Assembly (NCBI GenBank): GCA_010015805.1
Contig: ML978139.1
Span: forward strand, 62,001-126,000
Direction of reading: 5' to 3'
Length of the DNA stretch: 64,000 nucleotides
From: Rhizodiscina lignyota
Taxonomy: Eukaryota; Ascomycota; Dothideomycetes; Aulographales; Rhizodiscinaceae
Of this stretch, positions 1-11,082 are shown in pieces. The translations under genes and the position numbers were made by a program. Numbering within the stretch: the stretch's first letter is position 1; every line of letters starts with the position of its first letter. Under the pieces are notes generated by a model. It was not told the DNA's origin, ran no database searches, and worked only from the letters and a program-made list of their open reading frames with translations.

Positions 1-2
1 CT

Positions 3-788
3 ACGGACCCCATCCTCTACTCGTCTCAGGTGTCTGCAAATGCTAGCAACGTACTATCTGGGTCGCAAGACTTGGAGTCTGAGTCTGAGTCATTGTCTTC
101 TGCCCTTGATCTTAGTGACGTGGATGAGGAAGCTGAGGATGAAGAGTCGAGCGACATCACCAATTGTCCATACTGCGAAGCTCCCGTCTCGAGGTCCGCG
201 CTCTACGACTTCGACCCTAAATATAGCCGCAACAAACGCATGAAAATCGGTCAGCAGGCTCAATTCTGTCGTTCCCACCGCCGTGCCGACGCACAACTGG
301 AATGGGACAAACGCGCCTATCCCACCATCGAGTGGGCAGAGCTACCATCGCGGATAACGCTCCTTTACGATCACGTGCTCGATATTATCGAGCAGAAGAG
401 GGACTGTGTATTCCTCAAGACGTTGGAGGAGAAGATTGACAGCGGGAGACACCGCAATCTCGCGCAGTCGATGCTGACGGACGATACCGCTCTGGATGCA
501 CTGGTGCCTGGGTATTATGGGGGAAGGGGCGCCAAGATCATGGCCGAGTGTTTGACTTCCTCCTTTGGGAGCAAGTTGAGGGAGCGCGCGGGCCGGGAGG
601 ATAAATACATCGCGGCGGCGGGAGTGAGCGGGTTCGTGCAGGCGGTGCTGGTGCCAGAGGTTGGAGCGAGGCTGGTGATGGAGGATTTGGGCGTTAATGA
701 GGACCGCGCGGTGGAGGTATTGAAGGAGGCGGCAGAGTTGGGAGATCTATTGCATGATGGGGAAGACGAAGAGGGAGGGAGGTGGTGA
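3..788 (+). CDS. RTC4-like protein, 5'-partial
   Basis: The reading frame is open to the left window edge, so the N-terminus is missing. No ATG begins the visible part. A possible splice acceptor (CTCAG at about 25-29) means the last exon may start near base 30. The first ~45 residues are an acidic, Ser/Glu/Asp-rich stretch. After it comes NCPYCEAPV, a CxxC pair, and then an alpha-helical region (CRSHRRADAQLEWD, YPTIEWAELPSRI, a GYYGGRGAKIM segment). This layout matches the C-terminal RTC4-like domain found in fungal 'restriction of telomere capping 4' proteins. In yeast RTC4 was found genetically in a telomere-capping screen and its biochemical role is not settled. The protein ends in an acidic tail. 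The family call is from memory of the domain pattern; the telomere role is transferred by homology only. Confidence 0.72.
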   Translation, partial: TDPILYSSQVSANASNVLSGSQDLESESESLSSALDLSDVDEEAEDEESSDITNCPYCEAPVSRSALYDFDPKYSRNKRMKIGQQAQFCRSHRRADAQLEWDKRAYPTIEWAELPSRITLLYDHVLDIIEQKRDCVFLKTLEEKIDSGRHRNLAQSMLTDDTALDALVPGYYGGRGAKIMAECLTSSFGSKLRERAGREDKYIAAAGVSGFVQAVLVPEVGARLVMEDLGVNEDRAVEVLKEAAELGDLLHDGEDEEGGRW

Positions 789-3700
789 GGCTTGTGGCTT
801 ATTCCCGAAAGATTGTTTGCTTGGGACGGAGCATATGTGGCTGGCACGGCTTTGACCTCACATAATGGGATTGCTGTCTTTGTGGCACTCTTTGCATCTT
901 TCCGAAGTTGATGTACATTATTTAGGAAGTATATTTGGAGCTAGGGTACCGCCATAGCGTGGTCGAGATCTGCCGCCGAGCGATAAGAGCTTGGGCTGAG
1001 GCAATAGAATTGTTCAGACGAGGTCGCACAAAGAAATCCTTTGATGTAGAAGTCGATGAAGTGTCAACTCCAGGTCGATAAAACAGGGGTTTGGTGTGTA
1101 ATCGTCACCGCTCGCTTAACGAATAGAATATCTGAAATTGGACAAGAGCCACTCTGTATGGCCCTCGTCCTTATCGGCCACACAGAGCGAGTGGCGACAT
1201 CCTTAGCGAGGAGGATTTGTGGAGGATTACGAGGCTCTGCTGTGTAACATACCCGCATTGAAGATCGCGGAGAAGCACGGATTATTCCGCAGCTTCCAAG
1301 AACCGACTATCTGAAAACGAAATCATCCACAGATACGAGAGTTATGAAGGATGAGGGGGCGGGCCGTTCCTTCAGCAACAAAGGAGAAGTTGGCAGGGAC
1401 GAGGGGTAGTGCGCGCTCGAGCTCGTGCTCGAGTAGAGGGCTTTCATGTGAAAGTCTTAGGGAAGAGCTAGTTGAGCTGGATGTGGAGAAGGCGGGCTGA
1501 TGCCGAGAGCGGCGGCTTGAATCGCCTGAATAATGAAATTGATGATGAAGAAATCGAAGGATGAGAGGAGTGAAGCTAGAAGTACAGCTGTAGCTGAGAC
1601 AACAGCTTGGCTGATGCGTTCTCTGCTGAGGCAATTCCTGCTTTTCGACCTTTCGTTGACATCATCTACTGATATAAGCATCCAATGGTTCACAGTAGTG
1701 TACCGAAGGCAGTAACAAAGCTCGTGCCTTGCTGTAGCGCGGGGTATACGCCATTACGCAAAACGGCATTATCGATCCAGATCGTCAGCATCTCCACGCT
1801 CCCCATCGTAGGGCAAATATTGGCCTAAAACCCGACGATCCTGGCACTCAACCTGATGAGGGCAAGCGGAGAAGGATGGAGTTGAGGAGGAACGGGGGCG
1901 ATATCCTTAGTACCCGCAGGACGGTGGGATCGGCTCAAAGGTTGTTGATCTTCAGGTACAGTGGTACAAACATGTGGAAGTCGGTTTGCACATCTCATTA
2001 CTGCTTTGGGCCGGCTCGCAAGGATAGCGATCGAGAGACTCGTTACACAGAGGCTGTAGCCGATGAGCGATCCGTATTTGGTGGCTCCGGAAGATGAGGG
2101 CGGAAAATGATTGCAGAATAACGAGGGAGGGAAAATAGGACAAGAGCTCCCGCTTAAATTCAGGGAAGCAAGGAGCAGAGAAGTGCAAAGGCGTGCCGAG
2201 TTCTGTCGAATGAGATTATGCAGGTGCTCGCAGGGCGCAACGGGTCTGGAGCAGACGTCAGCCTCCAAGGCGTTCTGTATGCACAATTAATGCAGTCGAA
2301 GCATCTCCACAGGACCCTGAGGGACCGAGTGCGCTCTGATATCTGGAGAATATTAGCTTTCCCGAAGGGGCCGCCGCCGTTCTTAGGCCACAGCGATCTC
2401 AGCTGTCGTACAAATAAAGTTTGTGGTGGAATTCGGATTCGGATCAAGTCGGAGGAATCGGAGAAACAGATGTTCGTCTCGCCTTGCTCTAGCTGCGCAC
2501 CAAGTGCATTTTAGAACAATGCTCGGTATTTTGAAAAGCGAGAATTGCCCTCTATGCCATCCTTCTCCCGCCGGCTAGAGACGGTTCGCGCATCGCGGTT
2601 GAGATTATGCAGTGGAGACTTCCGTGCAAAAGAAGCTTAGGAGCCACCTCAACTGCAGCGAACGCGTGTGAGCTTGTCATCTACCATTGGCCAGCAGCGG
2701 CCACCAGTAAGCAGTTGCATACCGTTGGAGGCTTCTGGCACTGTGGCGTGCAGTCCAACGTGGGGTTCTGGTACATTGCAGTCATCCTGGAGCGCGCTGG
2801 CTGTCAAAACGGTTCCGCGGAGGCATACTGCACCAGGGTTCATCGCTGATATGGAGGGATCCAGGGCAAGACCTCAAGTCAAGACGGATGTGCGGGAACG
2901 CTTCCACGCATTGCGGAGCATGCTCCTTAGTACCAATGAAAAGAGCATTTAAGAACCACGAATGTACCTTTGTAGAAATCGCGATGGAGGGTGGCTTCCA
3001 CAGAGGTATACGGGAGATGTCGGAAGTACTCAAAATAGGCGATGGCGAAAAGTCTTCCATTCGGCCGCTGTGGATGAAACTTTTACCTCATTGAAGAAAA
3101 TCCAGGCCCGTCTCGGGGTGTAGTAATGTGGATACAGCTGTAAAAGTAGCTTTCTCCGTCCAAATTTTGGCAAATTTTCGAAGATGGCCTCCTTGTGGCA
3201 ATCGCAAGAAGGCTGGCCGTCCTACCTCCCAGGCGAAGAGTTGGGACGGTGTTGCAGTTGATGGCAGGGCAGGAAAGATAGCGAAGTAGGATCTCTCCAA
3301 GCGATTGCGATCATGGTTGTGCGAGACGACTGGGCCAATTGTCCAGTCAGAGCAAGCGCAAAAGCAGCCGTTATATGTTTTGCATACGGATGGAGGGGTG
3401 TGCAATCTGCAGTGGACTGGTGGACAGATAACAGCCTTACCATGCAGATTGGACTGCAAGTCACGGCCCAGGACTTCCCTTGAGCGATACAGATGGTTCT
3501 TGCCCTCCACTACGCAACGTGCTGTTATTTTGGCGCCAGATCTGTTCGCCAATCCGCCATCGCGCCGATGACAATGGCGGTGTGCGTATTGGTCGATGGT
3601 GTCATTTTGCCGCTCATGCACCCGCGAAAATTTCCTATCAGCAATGTTTCAAAGTAGGGGTCTCTAGCTCTTTAGTGGACGAGGAGTGCGCGCGCACTTT

Positions 3701-4199
3701 GGGTTTCGTAAGAACTGGCAAAAAGGCGCAGCGAATGGACGTTGACTGGAAGGAGGAATGGCAGCCGAGGGGCCGGTTGGCGACAGTAGTGCTGCGTGCC
3801 GGTACCAGCGCTCCTTGTCCCTCTGCTGTGCGTGTCCCGGCCGATCCTCCTGCGCACTGCAGTTAGGCCTTCGCTATCGCATGGGAGGGTAGGGGGCGCG
3901 GCAGGGAAGAGAGTGGCAGAGCCAGACCACCGTGCCGCCGCGCCGCGTGAAAAGGTCCGAGTTGTGAGTGGCATAGCGCTGCCCACATGACGGCGCAGAA
4001 GGCGTGCGGCTAGGTACACTGGCCTAGCGACCTGCTGACCAAAGGATATCGTGGTGAATACATAGGCCTCTGCCATTGATGTCGCGATCGATAGCAGGCA
4101 CGACGGTGCAGTGAAGCTGGACGCTGGCAACCGGCCGGTTTCAGTTCTCGTTGCTCATCGAAACTCGCGCTCGATCCGATTGCAGATCTTCCCCGGACT
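789..4199. other. Long gap, no supported gene
   Basis: About 3.4 kb of mixed-composition DNA with many short ORFs on both strands. The longest, 177 codons on the minus strand at 3088-3621, has no recognisable motif and no good start context. I could not assemble any pair of ORFs into a spliced gene with plausible protein sequence. No tRNA or 5S signature was seen. Confidence 0.5.
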
Positions 4200-4819
4200 C
4201 TGGATTGGAAGGGCACGAAAGCGGTTGAACTCGCTGCCAAGCCAGCCCCAGGCATTTGGCGAGGCCCTTAGAAACCCCACGGCACGCCCACTGCTCCGTC
4301 ACAAAGAACCTCTCCTTGCAACCCGTCACCACCACTCCAACAATCTCGACTCCTACGCCACGCACCGCAATCGCTCGACATTGTCTACTCCTGCTTCAGC
4401 GCACTCTACCCTCTCGCGCTCGCGTTTACTCATCTACCGTATCGCATAACCTACCCGTCACCGCCACTCGTACTCGAGAATCGTCGCCTGCCAACTTCCT
4501 GCATTTTCCACCGCACGCCTCAATTCGCTCTGCAGCGCCTGGAAAACACCTCAATCGACAGTCTTCGAGCGGAACACGTTATTCAGATTCAATTCGACCG
4601 ATCCCTGGTCCCGTCGGTTTCCATTGTGACCTCCGTCATGGGTGTTAGTCCGCGTTGATAGGGTCGTGTTCACTCGGTCTGCGATAGGAGTATCGGCAGA
4701 AGGGACTCACAAAGAGAGGGAGGGAGTGGGTGAAGGGGACAGCGGGCTTTGGCTCTCTCACACATCTCTCCGTCTGTGGTGCCGCACCCATCATCCTCGA
4801 ACACTGAGAATCCTCCACC
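4200..4819 (+). promoter_or_regulatory. Probable CT-rich 5' leader with a short uORF
   Basis: This stretch before the REG1-like start is rich in C and T runs (many CTC, CAC and TCT), typical of fungal promoter and leader DNA. A seven-codon upstream ORF (ATG at 4638, stop at 4656-4658, peptide MGVSPR) lies about 160 nt before the main ATG and could reduce translation. Transcription start and uORF use are inferred. Confidence 0.35.
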
Positions 4820-6559
4820 ATGGCTGAAGTGTTGCCTCCCGAAGGCACTGGGTACTTTGCCCCCTCGCCATTACGGCGCTCTCCACCATCATCTACCTTC
4901 CTCATCGGCTCTCCAAACTCCTTTGTCTCGGACCTCCAACAAAAGTACTGTGCATCGCATAACGAAAGCCTCTCTGCGTCTTCGTCCTCAGCTCCCCCGT
5001 CTTTGCATAGCTCGCGCATCGACCTTCCAGCCGCATCATTAATATCGACACCTTCATCAACTTTTTCGCTGGATAACAGTGAAAGTGAGGAGGAGATAAA
5101 TTTTCCTTCGTATGGCGACGACACTTCCTCTGAGGACCTGGAAGAAATTGAGGAACCGATTAGTCCGAAAAACGAAGCCTCTCCCACAACAATATTGACA
5201 GAGAGCAACACGACACCCACGAATACTCCTGATCACGCATACATCTCAGAAGACGACACAGCGATAAGACCTCAGCCCACTCAACATGTGGACTATCTCT
5301 CGTACGAATGGCAGGAGGAGGATATATGGGCATCGTGGAGACATATTGTGTCAAAACGCAGAGTCTACGGTGAGCGTTCGCGTCTCGAGAACGCGTCGTG
5401 GCGAACTTGGACGAAGCAGAAATATCAGCTCAGGACCATTTCACCTGAGACGCTCAACTGGTTCGTGAAAACACTCTGCGACTATTTTCTACTATTCTAA
5501 CACGTCTCTAGGCTTAAGGATTGCGACGTGACATGGCTCTATGGTCCGCTGCAAACGGCAAGATATGCTTCCGAACCTACCAGCAATCTTTCCAAGAACA
5601 ACTCTTTTCTCAACAAGAAACCGATCCTCAAGAAGCGGAGCATGTCGGAGGTTATGCTTCAAAAATCGATTTCAACGTCATCTCTAATTAAGCAGGCTGC
5701 TGCTTCAGTCAAAGCACAGGAAAACCTAGGAAGCGGTGGACGAGTGCGCCGACCAATGTTGGGCAGTAGAGCCCACTCAGATTTCGTGACATCCGCATTG
5801 CCATCGAATGCCGTATCGAGAGATGAATCTGCTTCTACCGCGGTGTCATCGAAGTCAACGTCAGGCCTGCGGACGCCTGCTGATGGTGAGAAACGGCACA
5901 TTCGATTCGACGAGAAGGTGGAGCAGTGCATTGCGGTTGAGGCGAAGGAAGGCGATGAGGACGAGGACGAAGATTGGTCTGCAGTCAAAGAAGATGATGA
6001 GGAAAGTTCTGACGATGGCATCGTCATGATGAAATCGGACCGAAAAAAACCAATGTCGAGAAGCAACTCGAGAAGCAGCTTCTCAAACGACAGCAAAACT
6101 ATTGCGAAATTACCGTCAACGAAACTGAAATACAGGACCGACTCCTCTGACGTATCTGATCATCCTTCCCACTCGGTTAACACGCACTTCTGGAGATCAC
6201 CTAAGTTGTCGCCTTCGCCCTCTCAAGAGACACTGCGACCCAGCAATCCATCGACCAACTTCCTTCTTCATGATGAGGATGAGGAAGAGGAAGAGGATAT
6301 CTCCTGGGAGCCATCCGGTGCATTCAGTAATCGCGTCGACAGTCTCGAACAACTGGACAGGCAGTACGCCAAAGTTGACCGAGACGTGAATGGGAGCCCG
6401 AGTGGCTTACGAAGAACGGAAAGTGGCATGTTCATGCCCTACGAGGACAACGAGGAAGAGATCGTTAATGCGGGTCTCTTTGGCAAAGTCATGGATGGCG
6501 TCAATACCGCCAAAGACATTGCCCATGTAATATGGAACGTTGGGTGGCGAAGCTCTTGA
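4820..6559 (+). CDS. REG1/HEX2-like protein phosphatase 1 regulatory subunit
   Basis: Two exons, 4820-5460 and 5512-6559, give 562 residues. The 51-nt intron (GTTCGT...CTAG) has a CTAAC branch point and restores LNWLKDCDVTW across the junction. Around residues 155-215 lies the DUF1752/'GATA-like' domain (YLSYEWQEEDIWASWRH, SRLENASWRTW). A later HIRFDEKVEQCIAVE block, at about residue 343, resembles the RVxF-type phosphatase-docking motif of Reg1 proteins. The C-terminus carries the conserved NTAKDIAHVIWNVGW helix. The rest is Ser-rich and acidic, hence probably disordered. Known family role: targeting type-1 phosphatase Glc7 to Snf1 in glucose repression. The start is preceded by CCACC, a good Kozak context. 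Confidence in the family is high; the pathway role in this species is inferred. Confidence 0.85.
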
Positions 6560-7555
6560 ACTTGGTTTTTCTAAGGCTGGCGGTCTCTGCATTTTGCTAC
6601 ATGGACCTTTATAGCACGGCTCAAATCTTAACCGCTAGCGGCAGCTGCGGTTTGTTTTCAATAAGCAACGGGTGGATGGGCAAAGTTTTTGATATTTGCA
6701 CTGGCATGGCGAAACCGGGCCACGGTCGACCAAGTGCGGAACTTTTTTCGATTGTACTTTTGGACGAATAGCTACGGCCTATAGAAGCTACGGCGCCACG
6801 GTGCTGCATGGCTTCTTCGCTTCAACGGGTCGATAGAGGATGCCTTTGCCGGGCTCCAGTACACATCACGAATTGAAGAATGTGAAATGCAATTTCAAAA
6901 ATATCTATTTCGCACCTACCTTTTTGAGCATAGTGTATGAATAACTTGTGAGATTTCCTATCGTACGAACAAAGGAAGCAGAGATTAGCCGCGGAACGTT
7001 AACCTCACAGGATCCCTCAAACTGACCTCCGTTACAGTCTATTTCCGGTTTTGAACATGATCACTCTCAGGGGTTTACCGAGCGCTGACTAAGAATCCTG
7101 TCACGGCCTCAACCTTAACTCCAACCTTATGGACAGCTCGTTCATTTAGCATCATTTCGGCAGTCCGCGCAGCTGGGGAATTTCAGCGCCAGAGAGACGG
7201 AAATTAAACGCTTCGGCGTGCAATGGAACTCGCTCGGACCATTTGGAATGAGGAGACGGTACGGTTGCGGCCGACGATGCGTCGTTTTTCGAGGGGCACA
7301 CCATCCAGATGTCAGCTACCGAGCGCCACGATGCAGCCTTAGTCCCACCCGCAGGCCGAAACTTCCAATTCTCTGATGCGGGAAAAGGGCATTGCTTAGT
7401 CTATCAATCAATCAAGGGTTCCACGATACAACGCAGGGCATTTGCAACCTTGACGCACATCCTCGACGGTTGCGTATGCGACGCTCCAAGCCCTCTTCAA
7501 TGCCCTGGTAAGAAGAGATCCCTCTAATCGCAGCGTTAGGCATTCATGCTGGAGA
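6560..7555. other. Intergenic, nothing recognised
   Basis: About 1 kb between the REG1-like gene and the zinc-cluster factor. It holds one 72-codon ORF at 7309-7527 that stops 28 nt before the factor's ATG. It has no motif and is more likely leader sequence than a gene. Confidence 0.45.
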
Positions 7556-9266
7556 ATGGCGCCCGGTTATTATCAAGATAAACGCTCCAAGGCGTGCGAG
7601 CCATGTCGGGCCCGTCACGTAAAAGTACGAAATCTACCCACCACTTCGCCGGAACAGCAGCTACTAACTACTGTGCACAGTGCGACGAAGTGAAGCCAGC
7701 ATGCGAAAGATGCATCAAAGCGAAGCGTTCCTGCACGTACAGAGACTTGTTCGAAATCTCAATCCGCGACCAGAATTCAGCTGCCGCCAGAAAGGCGCAG
7801 GTGGCCTGGCGACAACGAGTGAAACCGGCTCGATCGAGTTCGGATGCTTCGATATCATCAAAAACTCCGTCGCCTCCAAATGAAATGGCAGTAGCGTCCG
7901 ATGTTTATCCAGCTCTAACAGAAGACCGACTTTATATCGTTTCTTGTCGTTTCCTCTTTGATTTCACTATTCCCTCATACAGGAGTGACCAATTCCGGGG
8001 CGTCATGGATCATCTCCCAGACCTATATCTCTATTCCCATCCAGACTCGGCGCTCCGTACCGCCGTCGCAGCCACATCGTATATTAATTTCTTCCGGAGA
8101 AGTCCGCAACCACGTATGGACGACAAAATCACTGCTTCAAAATATTACACCCAAGCACTTGCTCGCCTTCAGAATGAGCTCAAGTATGAGGAGATGGCGA
8201 GGTCCGATGAATTGCTCACGGCGGTCTATCTCATGGGAATATACGAGGTGAGCAGTCCTGAACATGTCAGCAAGCGTTATAGCCTGGTCCCACGAGCCTC
8301 TGTGTCCAGGAGCTTACATTTTGTCATGCAGACTATGTCAGCGGGTACATCGAGAAGGTTCATCGAGACTCATGCTCAAGGCCTCGCAGTACTTCTCAGG
8401 ATCCGAAAACCGCCCATGTCAGACACCGGGCAAAGCTTCAAAAGTTGGCTGACGGCCAACTTCCAATTGGTACGCTTGAAGCGAATATGAGGATATGTCT
8501 AAGAATGGCGACTTATTCGCTCTTACAGCTTCTGTACTGCCTCTTGCTCGGCCGACCGTCGTTCATTGAGTACGAACCCTTCCGCGAGGTATACGAAAAT
8601 TCCCACTTCGTCTTAGTTCGTCTCATGGGACTGATCCATAAAACCGCCGACTTGCTCCCTGCGTTTCATGCGCATCTGAACAGCAGCGATGAAACTTCCC
8701 GTTACTCGTATATGCAACGACTCTACGCTCTGGAGAGAGAGCTTTTGTATTGGCATTCCACCCGTGGTCAGAATTGGATGTACGAAGGAGCTGCGGACCT
8801 GCTTGGCAGTCAGCCGTCTTTCCTTAAAAACCTCACGAAGTTGCCTGGAGCACCCGATCATTTCAATATGTACGACACCTTACCTTTGATATATATTTTC
8901 AACTTGTACCGAGTCCTTAGGATTGCGATCAATTGCTCGATTCTGAAGACAAAAGGGCCTCAGATTGGAGAATATGACGAGCTCTACAGCGAGGAAGGGT
9001 CGCTTTGGACGATTCGCGAGCTCTTCGATGAGATATGTGCGTCGGTGTATGCGTATTTCATTGTCAGCATTGCGGGCAGAACGGCAGCGATGGATACGTC
9101 GAGTATTATAGGCCTGCGCCAATTCTTCCTGATGATGCCCATGCGCATGTCCATGGGTTATATCCAGACCCTGCAGATCAATCCCATTCCCATGGAGCGG
9201 TGGAGTTGGGCTCAGCAGGTCCTGACGTTTCTGCTGCACTTGAATCATACGGGCAGACCGGGGTAA
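7556..9266 (+). CDS. Zn2Cys6 fungal transcription factor
   Basis: Four exons: 7556-7624, 7681-8247, 8332-8469 and 8529-9266, about 503 residues. The start ATG gives MAPGYYQDKRSKACEPC. The first intron (GTACGA...CACAG, branch CTAAC) splits the DNA-binding domain. Splicing it out completes C-x2-C-x6-C-x6-C-x2-C-x6-C (CEPC...CDEVKPAC...CIKAKRSC) at residues 14-40. The second intron (GTGAGC...TGCAG, 84 nt) is divisible by three, so retention would keep the frame. The third (GTACGC...TACAG) joins two frames. The body has the helix-rich pattern of the fungal-specific factor domain (THAQGLAVLLRIR, LYCLLLGRPSF). Predicted to bind CGG-type sites in the nucleus. No target is evident: neighbours are a phosphatase regulator and a membrane protein, and no metabolic cluster is visible. 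Confidence 0.82.
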
Positions 9267-9990
9267 AGATGCAGTCACATCGAGCTTTGATGTGCGCAGT
9301 TGCAATCGCATCTGATACCCCCTTTTTATCTCTGGTTAAGCCAGCAAATCCTCCACACTTTCATGCACACTTCAGATTTGCTCGAACGTCGCTACCGCAT
9401 TTTGGTTAAGTTTATTTCAAAATCACCCTTCACCTGCATTTTTGGTTTGGCGACCTTCCATCGTTACCATGGAAGCCAAGCTGAACTGGCGGCCAAGGTG
9501 TGTAATATATTAGATGGATGACTAGCTGAATGCAAGCTCACTTACTCAGTACTCCATAACCAAAAATCGGAAAGGCCGCTAGACCCAATACGGGGGTGAT
9601 GGTGATTCGGAAATCAGCTGTAGCGCCATGTCTTGGTCTAGCGAACGCCACCAGCAAAAGGGATTCGTCCATGGTGCAGGATGCAAATGCTCAAGTGGTA
9701 CCACACATAACTTTCGCAGCTTCTGTCCATAAACAGACGTCTTCAAGCGATGGCGGATTCTAACTGCACGGCCTTATCGGCAAACCTGAGAAGCATAAAA
9801 GCTTCACGCTCTCCTCCCTGGCACCACGTCTTCACGGATCGTCGCTGATCGTCGCGCTCTCTGGACCAATTAATCACAAGATATCTATTGTTCAGACTAA
9901 TTCCGCTCATCGAGTCTGAGTTATATCGGACCCAGCTCCATTTGCATATCATACTCTTGTTTCCGATAGCGGGACTCCCCATCTTACAAC
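9267..9990. other. Intergenic, nothing recognised
   Basis: About 720 nt between the zinc-cluster gene and the Ostalpha-like gene. No ORF, RNA gene or repeat here could be supported. Confidence 0.5.
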
Positions 9991-11082
9991 ATGGGCTTGT
10001 TCCATCATAGGAATGACAATACAACGACCGATGTCTTGAGCGCAGCCTCAACTGCAATCGCATCGGCGACCACGGCAGCGTCTTCTGCGACTGCCACCTT
10101 GTTTGATGGTATAAGATGTGGGAACTATGACACCACCGAGCCACTTACCGGCTCTATGGGCTACCACACACTCATTACCATCATTGCTGGAGCTTGCACG
10201 GCTGCTGCACTGGTGCTTTGCGGCGTCCTAGCTCTCACGCATATCCTCAAGTTTCGATGGCCAGATGAGCAGAAACAGTAAGTACATAAAGTGGCCAGAC
10301 GGGAATGCGAACCTCAGACTAACCAGCGAGCTAGACTTGTAAGAATCATATGGGCTCCTGCCGTCATTGCAATCTTCAGCTTCTTCGGCGTATGGTTCTA
10401 CGGTGCCGCCGGATACGTAAAGCCAATTGGTGAATGGTACGAATGCTTTGCATTAGTACCCATCTTCTACCTCTTCATCCACTACGCGACGCCCAACGGA
10501 CCCGTCAGCACGCACCCTTTCAACAAGCTGCCGGTCACTGCAGCATCTTACAGCGTGGACCTGTCATCACTCAACGTGAGCGAACCTTTTCAAGATGATT
10601 ACTCCGACTTGGTGCTGATAATCTCTGTTTAGAAATCTTGGCTCATCATTCTCTAAATCCTTCTCGTTAGAACAGTCACTCTGATCGTCGCACTCGCCAC
10701 ATTCGGCTCTGAATGCAAACTGCTTGTAAAGAAGTCGAAGGCGCAAACATTCATTAGCGTCATCAACATCCTTTCCACCATATTTTGCTTACTGGCTCTT
10801 CTCCACGCACACAAATACCTGAAGCCCTGCATCGGCCCATACAAACCAATGCTAAAACTCTTATGCCTGAAACTCATCGTCGGCCTTGACATAATCCAAT
10901 CCCTCATTTTCTCCATCCTCGCCAACAACGGCGAAATCAAGCCGACCGCAAAACTCAACTTGCCTGATCTGTTGATAGGCACCCAAGACTTCATGCTCTG
11001 CATAGAGTGCTTCCTCATCGCAGTCCTCTTCCTCTTCCCCTTCTCAGCGGCACGCTACTCGACGCGCAACTTCGAGGCTTAG
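9991..11082 (+). CDS. Ostalpha/DUF300-type membrane protein with an in-frame stop
   Basis: Three exons (9991-10277, 10335-10575, 10633-11082) would encode about 325 residues of a multi-spanning protein of the organic solute transporter alpha / TMEM184 family. Intron 1 is GTAAGT...GCTAG with branch CTAAC. Intron 2 is GTGAGC...TTTAG. Hydrophobic spans include LITIIAGACTAAALVLCGVL, IWAPAVIAIFSFFGVWFYG, CFALVPIFYLFIHY, VTLIVALATF and CLIALLH-like helices further on. The family signature is seen in FRWPDEQKQLVRIIWAP and in LKLIVGLDIIQSLIFSIL. In exon 3, seven codons after the junction (KSWLIIL), a TAA at 10654-10656 interrupts an otherwise continuous frame (ILLVRTVTLIV follows). Family members usually have Gln here, so a CAA-to-TAA change is likely. 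No donor/acceptor pair was found that skips the stop and keeps the frame. It is either a pseudogene, a null allele or a base error. Confidence 0.68.

Noticed and set aside
3088-3621. 177-codon minus-strand ORF
   Set aside because: No domain, signal or splice partner; amino-acid composition looks random and similar-sized ORFs occur around it on both strands.
7309-7527. 72-codon ORF just upstream of the first zinc-cluster factor
   Set aside because: It stops 28 nt before the factor's ATG and has no motif; more likely leader DNA or a uORF than a separate gene.
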